Below, one piece after another: positions 44,412 to 53,598 of a stretch of DNA of 64,000 nucleotides (its first letter is position 1; each line of letters starts with the position of its first letter). The DNA comes from CAZRHR01 sp964578885 (GTDB lineage: Bacteria > Bacteroidota > Bacteroidia > CAIKAF01): contig CAZOEO010000002.1 of NCBI GenBank assembly GCA_964578885.1, forward strand, positions 1 to 64,000, written 5' to 3'. Made by a program: the position numbers and the translations under genes. The notes beneath the pieces were generated by a model. The model was not told the origin of the DNA and searched no databases. It was given only the letters and a program-made list of their open reading frames with translations.

Positions 44412-44678
44412 TCAGTAAAAAGAACCGATGGCCGGAATTAAACTGCCTCCCATCCACACCACAATCATTCCTGCGGCCACAATGGCGAGAAGCGAAATGG
44501 CGACACCGATGTTCAACAATCTAAACCCTAACTTGGTATTTTTTCTGGCCTTGGCAAATTCTCCACGGTGCAGTTGTCTTTCGGCGACCAACCAAGCCAA
44601 AAAAGCCGGAAGTCCTGCCGGTATCAACAGCATCCACAAAACTTGCACGTAACGGCGCGGATAGGTGAAAATATTCAT
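44412..44678 (-). CDS. CD225/dispanin-like two-helix membrane protein
   Basis: An 88-residue membrane protein with two helices (about 13-32 and 54-75). The segment LVAERQLHRGEFAKARKNTKLG between them follows the pattern of the CD225 (IFITM/dispanin) loop: a small amphipathic stretch, an acidic-turn GDY/GEF, then a basic cluster before the second helix. Bacterial members have no known function. Its start overlaps the DUF6044 stop by 4 bases. The family call is by pattern and is tentative. Confidence 0.55.
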   Translation of the reverse strand: MNIFTYPRRYVQVLWMLLIPAGLPAFLAWLVAERQLHRGEFAKARKNTKLGFRLLNIGVAISLLAIVAAGMIVVWMGGSLIPAIGSFY

Positions 44679-46348
44679 TCAGGTCTTGAAAAACTGGTGT
44701 AAATGTACAAATTCCAAGGGATTTCCGGAGATGTTATGGTTTCTTTTAGTGTAAAATGGTTAAAAGCACTACTTTCTATGGGCAATGCAGACAAAAGATA
44801 GGTGCCACCCATTTCTTCAAAAGCTTCGTTGCTCACCAAAAGTTTCTGAATTTTTTTTCCCCGATGCAGCGTGGGAATAAAGGCATCTGGCCGAAAACCC
44901 ATTTCGGCGGAAAAAATAAAACAGCGGTTGCCCCAGTTCAAAAAGTACTTTTTTAGCTTGGGATCTCGGTTCAGTTCCCTGGCCATCAATCGGTAAAATC
45001 GATTTTTATAGCGTAAATCATAAATGGCATGCAATCCATCCAGTGTGTATAAGCCATTGTACCAGGCTACGGCCGGGGGGAATCCCAAACAAATCACCCT
45101 GAACTGGTCGGGAGGCGTGCCTACATGCCTTTTAAACGCGTCGAACAGGGGCTTGGCCACAAAAGCCTGATGCCCGGGAAATTTTGAAAAACCTGTGAGA
45201 TTGCGGTAATTATGTAAAATCTCGTCATGGGCAAAAAAGCCAATGCTCAGTTGAGCCACTACGCCCATGGTCGGAATCCAGCGTCCCAACTGATGCAAAT
45301 CGATGGCCGTGAGCGATCGTACAAATAGCACGACCCATAACATGGGTAAAAGGGTATGCAACCGATTGGGCCGAATGGCATCCACAAAAGGCAAATAGGT
45401 TTCAAAAAATGGTGCTGCGAGCGGATAACCGGCCTGGAAAAAGCAAATGGCAAAAATGGCCGGAAAAATCCACCGATAGGGTTTTTCCCGTCCCAAAGAC
45501 AACAATGCCATCACAATTACCGGCAAGGTCATGAGGATACCTGTATGATAATGACCAATGAATAAGAGTTGTAAAAACTCACCTGTAGCAGAAGAAAAGT
45601 CCGGCTCATCGGGAATATAGGCCGTTCTGTGAGAAATGAAATCCGGATGGCAACAAAGCAATCTTAACATGGGAAAAAGTGCCATCGCAAATCCGGCTGC
45701 GTGCAGCACCATGCCTCCCACCGCCGGCCAGGGAATTTTTCTCTGTTTTCTTAAATAATCAAGACCTAAAAAGCTTAAAATCAAAACGGAAGCAGGTGCA
45801 CCCCAAATGGCACTGGCCCAAAATGGAAAAATAAGCAAAACCAGCCATGCGCCCGGATGTTTCGGCTGCTGAAGTAAACTTTGTCCAGCCGCCCAAATTG
45901 CCGGAAGTCCGGCAATGGCGATGCCGAAAACGCTGAAGAAAGGAACAAAACTATAGACCAGTGCGCCCCAGATACGCCACACATTGCGGTAACCCAGCAC
46001 GCCCAATAGCCAGTACATGCTCCAAAAAGCCACCACATGCACCAGGCCACGGTGAATCATATAGCCGGTAAACGTGCCGAATACGTTGATGAACACTTGC
46101 ACAATGGAAAATGGGCCGGGTACGGCATCTCTGGGTAAGCCATTCATGGTCTGCGCAATTTCTTGTCCGGCGGCTGGCGAAAAGGGCTCTGGCTGAATGG
46201 ATTGTAAATGCAGCCAACCTAACTCGCCTTCCAAGGTGTCATGAATGCGGATATACGGATCTTCCGAAATAAAATAGGGAAGAAAATGGAAAAAATGAAG
46301 GAGAATTACCCCTATCCAAGGCCATCTGGAAGCGCGAGAAATGGTCAT
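44675..46348 (-). CDS. DUF6044 polytopic membrane protein
   Basis: A 557-residue membrane protein with about eleven helices and a soluble C-terminal domain (about 400-557). The stretches AWYNGLYTLDGLHAIYDLRYKNRFYRLMA and LNWGNRCFIFSAE match the pattern I recall for DUF6044 (B. subtilis YkoS-like), a family linked to envelope glycans but not characterised. It may be a GT-C-like enzyme or transporter. The ATG at 46348 shares its A with the ClC stop codon (TAATG), so it is coupled to the ClC gene. Confidence 0.72.
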   Translation of the reverse strand: MTISRASRWPWIGVILLHFFHFLPYFISEDPYIRIHDTLEGELGWLHLQSIQPEPFSPAAGQEIAQTMNGLPRDAVPGPFSIVQVFINVFGTFTGYMIHRGLVHVVAFWSMYWLLGVLGYRNVWRIWGALVYSFVPFFSVFGIAIAGLPAIWAAGQSLLQQPKHPGAWLVLLIFPFWASAIWGAPASVLILSFLGLDYLRKQRKIPWPAVGGMVLHAAGFAMALFPMLRLLCCHPDFISHRTAYIPDEPDFSSATGEFLQLLFIGHYHTGILMTLPVIVMALLSLGREKPYRWIFPAIFAICFFQAGYPLAAPFFETYLPFVDAIRPNRLHTLLPMLWVVLFVRSLTAIDLHQLGRWIPTMGVVAQLSIGFFAHDEILHNYRNLTGFSKFPGHQAFVAKPLFDAFKRHVGTPPDQFRVICLGFPPAVAWYNGLYTLDGLHAIYDLRYKNRFYRLMARELNRDPKLKKYFLNWGNRCFIFSAEMGFRPDAFIPTLHRGKKIQKLLVSNEAFEEMGGTYLLSALPIESSAFNHFTLKETITSPEIPWNLYIYTSFSRPE

Positions 46349-48138
46349 TAGCTTTGGCGAATCAATTCGTTGCGATAGGCGGAAAAAACACTGCTTCTGG
46401 AAATAATTCCAATAAATTGGTTTCCTTGAACTACAGGCAAATTCCATGCGCCAGTCTGCTCAAAGATATGAATCACGTTTTTCATGGACGCATCGGCTGA
46501 CAAAATTCCTAACGGTGGTTGCATCAACGATTCTAAAAGTATTTCCTGGTATTTTTCTCCATCAAAAATAATCGACTTTACCTGATCCAAAGAGATGAGA
46601 CCAAGGAATGTTCCGTCTTCCAAAGTAATGGCGAAAAGATGCCGGGGACTAGATCGGATGGCCTCCACCAAATCGCCCAAAGTCTGATGGGGGCGAAGTT
46701 GAATAATGTCTTTTTCAATCAGCTTGGCCAACGTGATGTTTTGCAATACATTTTCGTCTTTATGTCCCGTGTAAATTTCTCCTTTTTCTACCAACAAAGC
46801 AGTTTCTGGAGAAATCGGACGGAGATAACGTGTGGTAAAGTAACTCACGGCCGCCACTACCATCAAGGGCAGAATCAGGGTATAACTTCCGGAAATCTCT
46901 GCGATGAGAAAAATAGCGGTGAGTGGCGCGTACATCACACCGGCCAACATGCCGGCCATGCCTACCAACATAAACTGCGTGGTCGATAAATCGATTTCGA
47001 GCAGCTGATTCAACAGTTGTGCAAAAGTCCAGCCCAGCATGCCGCCCATGAAAAGTGACGGCGCAAAGTTACCGCCGTTTCCTCCGGCATGGATGGTGGT
47101 GGCGGTGGCAATCGCCTTGAAAATGACGGTGCATCCGATGGCCAGTAAAAGCCAAAATGAAGAGGTTCGGGGCCATGGAATCAGGCTTCCTTGTGCAAGT
47201 CGCTCCGGCTTTCCATCGATCAGTGCCTGTAAAAAACTAAAGCCTTCTCCAAACAAGGCGGGAAAAAGCGCAATCAGCAAAGCCAGCACCAAACCACCAA
47301 TCACAGCCCTGGCGTAGGGCCAATGGCGTAAACGGTAAAAAAACAATTCTACACGATGGGTGGCTTTCCCATAATAGATCGACAAATTGGCGGCTAAAAA
47401 TCCCAAGGCGATAAACCAGGGTAAATCTCGTAAATAAAAAGAGGGAAGTGCTTCAAAATGAAAAAGAACGCCTTGCTGAAGAAGGAGTTGTCCGCAAAGT
47501 GCACCCGAAACAGCCGCCACAATTAGGGGCATGAATTCCGTAAGGACCACGCCCGCTAAAATAATTTCGATGGCAAACATGAGACCGGCTACTGGCGCAT
47601 TAAATACGGCTGCAATTCCTCCGGCCACTCCGGCCGCCAGCAATAAGGTGCGTTCTCTGTAGCCTAAACGATAACTTCTGGCATAGTTGGAACCAATAGC
47701 CGCACCGGTGACCACAATTGGCCCTTCCAATCCGGATGAACCGCCCAGGCCAACGGTAATGCCTGCCGTAATCACTTGAGAATGCATGCGATTGGCGGGA
47801 AGGGTGCTGTTTTGTCTCGCAATGGCTTGCAGCACGCGTGCAATGCCTTTTCCTGCATCGTTTTTGTAAAAATATCGTACTACGAAAACACAAAGCAGCA
47901 AGCCAACCATCGGGAAAAACGGAAGCATATACCGCCCGAAAGGAATCGGATTTTCCTGAATAAAGAAAAGGTTCACATAATGCACCAGACTCTTTAATGC
48001 GTAGGCCGCTAAACCAGCACTAATACCGGTAAGTACCGCAGAAAGAAATAAAAACGCGGAGGCGTTCAGTTTTTTTCGTGCCCATTGCAAAGGAAGCCTG
48101 TGAAGGGCAAAAGTACGTCGAATGAAGGTCTTCCACAC
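46348..48138 (-). CDS. ClC-family chloride channel or transporter with CBS domains
   Basis: A 596-residue membrane protein. The ClC signatures are GSSGLEGPIVVTGA (gating Glu in GLEGP) and GGNGGNFAPSLFMGG, with the ion-coordinating Tyr region downstream. A pair of CBS domains occupies about 470-590 (LFAITLEDGTFLGLISLDQV and NLPVVQGNQFIGIISRSSVF). The start given is a GTG. A -7 element sits only 4 bases before it, so the true start may lie further in, for example a TTG around 48090. Confidence 0.9.
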   Translation of the reverse strand: MWKTFIRRTFALHRLPLQWARKKLNASAFLFLSAVLTGISAGLAAYALKSLVHYVNLFFIQENPIPFGRYMLPFFPMVGLLLCVFVVRYFYKNDAGKGIARVLQAIARQNSTLPANRMHSQVITAGITVGLGGSSGLEGPIVVTGAAIGSNYARSYRLGYRERTLLLAAGVAGGIAAVFNAPVAGLMFAIEIILAGVVLTEFMPLIVAAVSGALCGQLLLQQGVLFHFEALPSFYLRDLPWFIALGFLAANLSIYYGKATHRVELFFYRLRHWPYARAVIGGLVLALLIALFPALFGEGFSFLQALIDGKPERLAQGSLIPWPRTSSFWLLLAIGCTVIFKAIATATTIHAGGNGGNFAPSLFMGGMLGWTFAQLLNQLLEIDLSTTQFMLVGMAGMLAGVMYAPLTAIFLIAEISGSYTLILPLMVVAAVSYFTTRYLRPISPETALLVEKGEIYTGHKDENVLQNITLAKLIEKDIIQLRPHQTLGDLVEAIRSSPRHLFAITLEDGTFLGLISLDQVKSIIFDGEKYQEILLESLMQPPLGILSADASMKNVIHIFEQTGAWNLPVVQGNQFIGIISRSSVFSAYRNELIRQS

Positions 48139-48142
48139 TGGC

Positions 48143-48150
48143 CAAAGGTA
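48143..48150 (-). promoter_or_regulatory. -7 element in front of the ClC gene
   Basis: Minus-strand TACCTTTG matches TAnnTTTG. It is 4 bases from the GTG at 48138, which would put the transcript start inside or at the start codon. No clear -33 partner is present. Confidence 0.4.
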
Positions 48151-48173
48151 GGATTTCTTCCGAATCCGTCCAT

Positions 48174-48205
48174 AAAAAAGGCCGACTCCTTGCTGGAAGT
48201 CGGCC
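48174..48205 (-). terminator. Intrinsic terminator of the superoxide dismutase gene
   Basis: On the minus strand GGCCGACT pairs perfectly with AGTCGGCC around a 10-base loop and is followed by six T. It lies 24 bases after the sod stop. Confidence 0.88.
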
Positions 48206-48228
48206 TTGAATTTGGCGAAAAACCAAAA

Positions 48229-48837
48229 TTATTTCACGGCTTTCTCGTAAAGAGACGCTACATGATTCCAGTTGACAATGTTCCAGAAAGTGGCAATGTA
48301 ATCCGGACGTTTGTTTTGGAATTTCAGGTAATAAGCGTGTTCCCATACATCAAGTCCAAGAATGGGCGTGCCTTTTACTTCGGCAATGTCCATCAATGGA
48401 TTGTCCTGGTTGGGGGTAGAACTCACCACGAGATTTCCGTCGTGCACCACGAGCCAAGCCCATCCAGATCCGAAACGGGTGGCCGCAGCTTGTGAAAAAG
48501 CAGTTTTAAAAGCATCGAATGAGCCAAATGCTTTGGTAATGGCTTCACCTAATTTTCCGTCGGGAACACCACCGCCATTGGGAGACAGCACCTGCCAAAA
48601 CAAGTTGTGGTTATAAAATCCACCACCATTGTTTCTTACGGCCATCGGTCTTTTGGAAATGGTTTGCATTAATTCTTCAATGCTAAGCCCTTTCATATCT
48701 GTATTTTCGATGGCAGCGTTCAGGTTGTTGGTGTAAGCCGCATGGTGTCTGGAATGGTGAATTTCCATGGTCATCGCGTCGAAATGGGGCTCCAACGCGT
48801 TGTAAGCATAAGGTAAAGGCGCAAGTTCAAATGCCAT
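48229..48837 (-). CDS. Superoxide dismutase, Fe/Mn family
   Basis: A 202-residue cytosolic enzyme that disproportionates superoxide. Metal ligands are visible as His in HHSRHH (about 26), His in NHNLFW (about 80), and Asp and His in DVWEHAYY (about 160-164). The GGGFYNHNLFW wording is compatible with Mn or cambialistic enzymes, but metal choice cannot be settled. The ATG at 48837 is preferred over a TTG at 48843. It has its own -7 element and terminator. Confidence 0.95.
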   Translation of the reverse strand: MAFELAPLPYAYNALEPHFDAMTMEIHHSRHHAAYTNNLNAAIENTDMKGLSIEELMQTISKRPMAVRNNGGGFYNHNLFWQVLSPNGGGVPDGKLGEAITKAFGSFDAFKTAFSQAAATRFGSGWAWLVVHDGNLVVSSTPNQDNPLMDIAEVKGTPILGLDVWEHAYYLKFQNKRPDYIATFWNIVNWNHVASLYEKAVK

Positions 48838-48886
48838 AATCAAATAATTTAGTGAGGTAAAATGATCAGAATCGGTTTTCGTTGCC

Positions 48887-48894
48887 CAAATTTA
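48887..48894 (-). promoter_or_regulatory. -7 element of the superoxide dismutase gene
   Basis: Minus-strand TAAATTTG matches TAnnTTTG, 50 bases before the ATG. I see no TTG in the -33 window. Confidence 0.45.
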
Positions 48895-48938
48895 ATATTT
48901 CCCTGACTGGTTTACGGAGTTTTATTTAAATTTAAGGT

Positions 48939-49526
48939 ATGAAAAAATGGTTGTTTGCCGGGACATTGTTGTTCCCTCTTTTGTTCGCTTGTGGTTCTTC
49001 ACAAAATAAAAATGGCGGAGATTCAGATACGACCGCATTGGCAGATACCTTGGCGCCACGTACCGAAATCCGGAACGAAGACCGACCTTCTCCTCAAAAA
49101 GTAACCACTGGACTGATTGATCAGGTGAAAGTAACCGTCACCTATGGCTCTCCTGCTACAAAGGGCCGGAAAATTTGGGGCGAGCTGGTGCCCTGGAACG
49201 AAGTTTGGCGTTCCGGTGCCAATGAAACCACCACCATGGAGTTTAATGCCCCGGTGCTTGTAGCCGGACAGCCTTTGCCTGCCGGAAAATTTGGATTTTT
49301 CACACTGCCCAGCCAGGACGGCGAGTGGACGCTCATCTTTAATGCCCAATGGGACACCTGGGGCGCTTATGATTATGAAGAAGGAAATGATGCCCTTCGT
49401 GTGCGCGTGAAACCTGTTTTCCAAGACCAAATGGCCGAACGACTCGATTTTTTCATCGAAAAGAAAGGCATCCGATTCCGCTGGGAATACATGGATCTCT
49501 GGATTCCTATTCAGAAAGCACCTTAA
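48939..49526 (+). CDS. DUF2911 lipoprotein
   Basis: A 195-residue exported protein with lipobox signal LLFPLLFAC (Cys at about 18). The body carries DUF2911 features such as VTYGSPATKGRKIWGELVPWNEVWRSGANETT and the beta-sandwich segment GKFGFFTLPSQDGEWTLIFN. Function is not known. The last 20 bases overlap the end of the convergent YceI gene. Confidence 0.88.
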   Translation: MKKWLFAGTLLFPLLFACGSSQNKNGGDSDTTALADTLAPRTEIRNEDRPSPQKVTTGLIDQVKVTVTYGSPATKGRKIWGELVPWNEVWRSGANETTTMEFNAPVLVAGQPLPAGKFGFFTLPSQDGEWTLIFNAQWDTWGAYDYEEGNDALRVRVKPVFQDQMAERLDFFIEKKGIRFRWEYMDLWIPIQKAP

Positions 49527-50052
49527 CCGGAACGCTTAGCGAAACTTCCACCATGTCTCCCAACGGACCTTGCGACGGGCCTACCTGATAGGTTAATCGC
49601 GCTACATTGAAATTCGCCGTAAACAAACCTCGCCCGTCCTTTTCCACGAAAAAAAAAGGAAATTGAATCGGCTTGCGAAGGCCACGAATCTCTAACTGCC
49701 CGAAGAAGGTGTACTCACCTTGTGTGCCGGCCAGTTTTTCGGAATGTAAGCTGATAAACGGAAACGTTTTGGCGTGGAAATAATCTTCCTCCTGTAAGTG
49801 CTCGTCTCTTTTGCGAATGCCTGTAGAAATGGAAGAAACCGGCACCTTGCCTTCAATAAGTCCTTCTGCCGGCAGCATGGGATTAAATTGGATTTTCGCC
49901 TGAATGCCCGTGAAGCTACCTTCTACCCAAAGTCCGAAGTTTTTAATTTTAAACGAAATACGGGTGTCTTGGGGCATGACTTGCCAGTTTTGAGAAAAGC
50001 CACTTTGCCAAAGAATTAAGCCAAAAGCCAGAAGTAACGCTGATTTTTTCAT
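49507..50052 (-). CDS. YceI-family lipocalin-like periplasmic protein
   Basis: A 181-residue protein with a cleavable signal peptide (MKKSALLLAFGLILWQSGFSQ). The rest is the YceI fold: an extended lipid-binding beta barrel with DTRISFKIKNFGLWVEGSF, RDEHLQEEDYFHAKTFPFIS and LEIRGLRKPIQF. E. coli YceI and TT1927b bind polyisoprenoids. The ATG at 50052 begins the signal peptide; an upstream ATG at 50079 would bury it. The 3' end overlaps the DUF2911 gene. Confidence 0.9.
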   Translation of the reverse strand: MKKSALLLAFGLILWQSGFSQNWQVMPQDTRISFKIKNFGLWVEGSFTGIQAKIQFNPMLPAEGLIEGKVPVSSISTGIRKRDEHLQEEDYFHAKTFPFISLHSEKLAGTQGEYTFFGQLEIRGLRKPIQFPFFFVEKDGRGLFTANFNVARLTYQVGPSQGPLGDMVEVSLSVPVKVLSE

Positions 50053-50091
50053 ACCTGAATCAACGTGAAAATGAAGCATTTGTTCCTCTTT

Positions 50092-51627
50092 TTAACGAAG
50101 GTTTTGGCTTCCGGGCGGTAAGGAAGCTACGTGTAGGGTTTGGGTTGGGTATGCAAATCCAATATTCAATTGCTCCGCAGTTTTCAAAATGGATAACATC
50201 AGCTCTTCCCTGCAAACGAGCTCTGCATCCAGGTTGGGGACGTTTAAAAACATTTGAAAACGAATATCTAAAGAGGAGGATGAAAAGGCAAACAAATGTA
50301 CCTGACTTTGCCCGGGAACAGCTGCCGGATATTGATCGGCTATTTCTCGCAAGGCTTGTATGAATGCTTCTATTCGATCTGACGGTGTTCCATATTCAAT
50401 GCCCAACATGGCCTGATAGCGGCGATACTGACGCATACCCATGTTGTTCACCACCATGTCCGAAATTTTACCATTGGGTACATACACCACAGAATTTTGC
50501 GTGGTTCTTACCCTTGTACTTCTAAATCCAACTTCTTCCACAATCCCATCTACGCCGTCTGCCTGAATCCAGTGACCGATGTGAAAGGGCTTGTCGAGAA
50601 AAATCATGAGTGAACCGAACATGTTTTTAATGGTGTCTTGTGCAGCCAAAGCCAAAGCCAATCCACCCAAAGAGGCACCGGCAATCAAGGCCGCAATATT
50701 GAAGTTGAGTGCCCTGAGCACCAGTACTAAGCCAAAAGCCAGAATGAGTACTTTTAAAATTTTTCGCAACAGCGGCACTAGTTGATCATCTAAAGTGGTC
50801 GCTGTTTTTTCGGCACGCTCCGCAGCAAAGACCATGGCTAAGTCAACTCCTCGCCATAAGGTAAAGGTGAGAACCAACGGCGCCAACATGTCTAAAGCAA
50901 GCATGAGTACATGTGCCAAAGGCATGGGAAGTTGTAAAGAGGGCACCAGCAATTGCACAACATGCAACTGCACATACCAACTCAATGGAATCGACATCTT
51001 GTGCGTGGCTTTTCGCTGTGCGATACTGACCCTTGGGCTATGAATCAGCCGTTGGGTGAGCCATTCGATGATTTTGGTGGATAAAAGATGTAAGGCCAAA
51101 AACAAAAGAACAATCAACAAAATGCCTATGACTTGCCAGGCCTTTAGTCCAAGCCACTGCTTTTCTGATATTTCAGGGAAAATAGACATCAGCCAATCTG
51201 TTCCAAAAGGAAAGGTTTCACGGAATAATCCGGGAATTTGAGCGGTACTGTTTTCATCGAAACGCCAGAGACTATCTACTTTTACCAGATAAAGACCTCG
51301 CAGGGGAATGGGCAACGCCACCCGATGTGCATGCTGCAGCGAATCGTAATATGATTCGTTATCAGGAAGTTGGTTTATGTGAATTTCAATGCCACGCGCA
51401 TCCAGAATTTGTCTGAATTGGGCAGCCAGTTTGGTGGGATGGTGATTCGGAATTCGGGAAAAACAGTTGCCTGCTTTTTCTGGCGCATAATGGGCCTGGT
51501 CGGTATAATAGAGAAATTGGTAAACCGTTTTTCTCGGTGTGGATTGGTTCAATGGCATATCTTGCGCCCACAAGGACAACATGCCTGAAAACCAAAAAGT
51601 AAGGAATAAAAAAGGGTTAATGTTCAT
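50092..51627 (-). CDS. MscS-family mechanosensitive channel
   Basis: A 511-residue membrane protein. A signal peptide (FLFLTFWFSGMLSLWAQ) and a periplasmic N-terminal region (about 20-170) precede membrane helices (about 180-370). The MscS pore helix ALIAGASLGGLALALAAQDTIKNMFGSL is well preserved, followed by the beta domain (FHIGHWIQADGVDGIVEEVGFRSTRVRTTQNSVVYVPNG) and the cytoplasmic vestibule. It likely releases solutes on osmotic downshock. The ATG at 51627 overlaps the DUF3365 stop as ATGA; ATG at 51768 would lie inside that gene. Confidence 0.92.
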   Translation of the reverse strand: MNINPFLFLTFWFSGMLSLWAQDMPLNQSTPRKTVYQFLYYTDQAHYAPEKAGNCFSRIPNHHPTKLAAQFRQILDARGIEIHINQLPDNESYYDSLQHAHRVALPIPLRGLYLVKVDSLWRFDENSTAQIPGLFRETFPFGTDWLMSIFPEISEKQWLGLKAWQVIGILLIVLLFLALHLLSTKIIEWLTQRLIHSPRVSIAQRKATHKMSIPLSWYVQLHVVQLLVPSLQLPMPLAHVLMLALDMLAPLVLTFTLWRGVDLAMVFAAERAEKTATTLDDQLVPLLRKILKVLILAFGLVLVLRALNFNIAALIAGASLGGLALALAAQDTIKNMFGSLMIFLDKPFHIGHWIQADGVDGIVEEVGFRSTRVRTTQNSVVYVPNGKISDMVVNNMGMRQYRRYQAMLGIEYGTPSDRIEAFIQALREIADQYPAAVPGQSQVHLFAFSSSSLDIRFQMFLNVPNLDAELVCREELMLSILKTAEQLNIGFAYPTQTLHVASLPPGSQNLR

Positions 51628-52223
51628 TGGACAGAGAGGGGTAAAAAGGTGATTTTCCACATGGCTCTTAGGTCGCCCTGGCGAAAGTGCAAGGCCTGGT
51701 CTTCCGGATAAAGTTGTGCAAGGGTTTGGCGCAAGGCTGCCGAAAAGTTGTTTTCGTCTCCGTGGCACTTTTCACACAAAGGCATGCCGAGAAAAAGGGG
51801 GGCACGGTACACCATCATTCCTCCTTGTTCTTCCACCACTTCCGGATGAATAGATTGTCCCTGAGAAAGTTGGCTTTTCCACTTTTCCCAAATGGGAAGA
51901 TCTTCGGACCTAAGGGCATTTTTAGGATTTCGATATCTTTCGGCGAGTCTTTGCACCTGAATGTTTTCTTTTTCCCCGATGGCGGACAGAAGGCCGGCCG
52001 CTTCTTCATGACAAAATGCGACGGCTTGTTCGGGAACGCTGTCGGCTCCGGCTCCCACCAACGCCTTCATTAAAGTTTTCTGACTGAGGTCGCGCAATGA
52101 GTCGCCTTGCTGTAACCAGGGCGTTAGGTCTGTGTTTTCCTTTTTCCCTGCTGGGCCACAACCCAATAGAATAGCCAGAAGAATGGCAAAAAGGCCGGTG
52201 ATATGATACGTCGTTGTATGCAT
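51624..52223 (-). CDS. DUF3365 (Tll0287-like) haem-motif lipoprotein
   Basis: A 199-residue exported protein. The signal peptide ends in a lipobox (LLAILLGC, Cys at about 22). A CxxCH haem-binding motif, CEKCHG, lies near residue 155 and the preceding region fits the Tll0287-like/DUF3365 fold, which occurs as a redox or gas sensor domain. It sits between radA (abutting, one base apart) and mscS (4-base overlap), so a sensory link to channel gating is possible but unproven. Confidence 0.82.
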   Translation of the reverse strand: MHTTTYHITGLFAILLAILLGCGPAGKKENTDLTPWLQQGDSLRDLSQKTLMKALVGAGADSVPEQAVAFCHEEAAGLLSAIGEKENIQVQRLAERYRNPKNALRSEDLPIWEKWKSQLSQGQSIHPEVVEEQGGMMVYRAPLFLGMPLCEKCHGDENNFSAALRQTLAQLYPEDQALHFRQGDLRAMWKITFLPLSVQ

Positions 52224-53591
52224 TTAGCCAAAAATTTCTCGATATAAATGTTCCATGCGTTGCAGACCAATGACTTTAATTTTCATGCGGCCCAGGTCTA
52301 ATCCGCGCAGATTATAGGCGGAGGTATATAAGGTGTGAAATCCGAGTTTCTCGGCTTCGGCAATGCGTTGCTCGATACGTTGTACCGGTCGGATTTCTCC
52401 GGTAAGTCCTACTTCTGCGCTGAAACATACCCCCGGATCTACGGGTGCATCTTCTCCGGAAGATAAAATGGCCGTGACCACCGCTAAATCCAGGGCCGGA
52501 TCTTCAATCCGAATGCCGCCGGTAAGATTGAGAAAAACATCTGAGGCGCCGAGACGGAAACCACATCTTTTTTCCAGCACCGCCAGCAGCATGTGGAGTC
52601 TGCGTAAATCGAAACCTGTGGCAGAACGCTGTGGCGTACCATATACGGCAGAGCTCACCAACGCCTGGGTTTCTAACAGCAACGGCCGGACGCCTTCCGT
52701 GACCACGCCGGTAACGGTGCCGCTAAGTTGTTCGTCCCGCTGGCTAAGTAACATCCCGGAAGGATTTTCTACTTCCGCTAGGCCATGATTTTTCATTTCA
52801 TAAATTCCGATTTCGGTGGTGGCGCCGAATCGATTTTTCAATGCCCGGACAATGCGGAACAGGTGATGGCGGTCGCCTTCGAACTGAAGAACCACGTCTA
52901 CCATATGTTCCAAAAGTTTGGGTCCGGCAATTTGTCCGTCCTTGGTGACGTGACCCACCAGAATCACCGGAATACCGGATTGTTTTGCAAAACGAAGCAA
53001 TTGACCTGTACATTCTCGGATTTGAGAAACGGAACCCGCAGAACTGTCGATGAGTCCTGTGTACATGGTTTGGATAGAATCCACAATCAATAGATGCGGC
53101 TTATTTTTTTCCGCAACACGCAAGATGGTTTCCAGTTTGGTTTCCGTAAGGATGTCGCATTGCGTGTTGGTGGCGGCCATGCGTCTGGCCCGAAGCCCCA
53201 CCTGGTGTTCACTTTCTTCGCCGGATACGTATAAAATTTGCTTTCCGGGAATATTGAGTGCGGTTTGCAGCAGCAGTGTGGATTTGCCAATGCCCGGTTC
53301 TCCTCCCAGTAAAACAACCGAACCGGGAACAATGCCTCCGCCCAATACACGGTCCAATTCTTTTCCTGTGGCGATTCTGGCACCATCGGACTTTTCTTCC
53401 GCGGCTTCCAGATAGGGTACAGGTCTTGGATCTTTTTTTCCAGAACTGCTTGAAATCCCAGTAGATGCTGTTTTTTCTACAATTTCTTCGGTAAAACTAT
53501 TCCATGCACCACAACCTGGACATTTCCCCAACCATTTCGGAGATTCATGTCCACAAGATTGACAAAAAAAAGCGGATTTTATCTTGGCCAT
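52224..53591 (-). CDS. radA: DNA repair protein RadA (Sms)
   Basis: RecA-like ATPase and helicase that drives branch migration in recombination. The N-terminal zinc finger CQSCGHESPKWLGKCPGCGAW, Walker A GGEPGIGKSTLLLQ, the KNRFG motif (ALKNRFG) and the C-terminal Lon-like domain (SGGVRIE-type, GGIRIEDPALDLAV) are all present. Length 455 residues is normal. Its promoter predicts an mRNA that starts about at the ATG. The DUF3365 gene begins directly at its stop. Confidence 0.97.
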   Translation of the reverse strand: MAKIKSAFFCQSCGHESPKWLGKCPGCGAWNSFTEEIVEKTASTGISSSSGKKDPRPVPYLEAAEEKSDGARIATGKELDRVLGGGIVPGSVVLLGGEPGIGKSTLLLQTALNIPGKQILYVSGEESEHQVGLRARRMAATNTQCDILTETKLETILRVAEKNKPHLLIVDSIQTMYTGLIDSSAGSVSQIRECTGQLLRFAKQSGIPVILVGHVTKDGQIAGPKLLEHMVDVVLQFEGDRHHLFRIVRALKNRFGATTEIGIYEMKNHGLAEVENPSGMLLSQRDEQLSGTVTGVVTEGVRPLLLETQALVSSAVYGTPQRSATGFDLRRLHMLLAVLEKRCGFRLGASDVFLNLTGGIRIEDPALDLAVVTAILSSGEDAPVDPGVCFSAEVGLTGEIRPVQRIEQRIAEAEKLGFHTLYTSAYNLRGLDLGRMKIKVIGLQRMEHLYREIFG

Positions 53592-53598
53592 TATAGCA

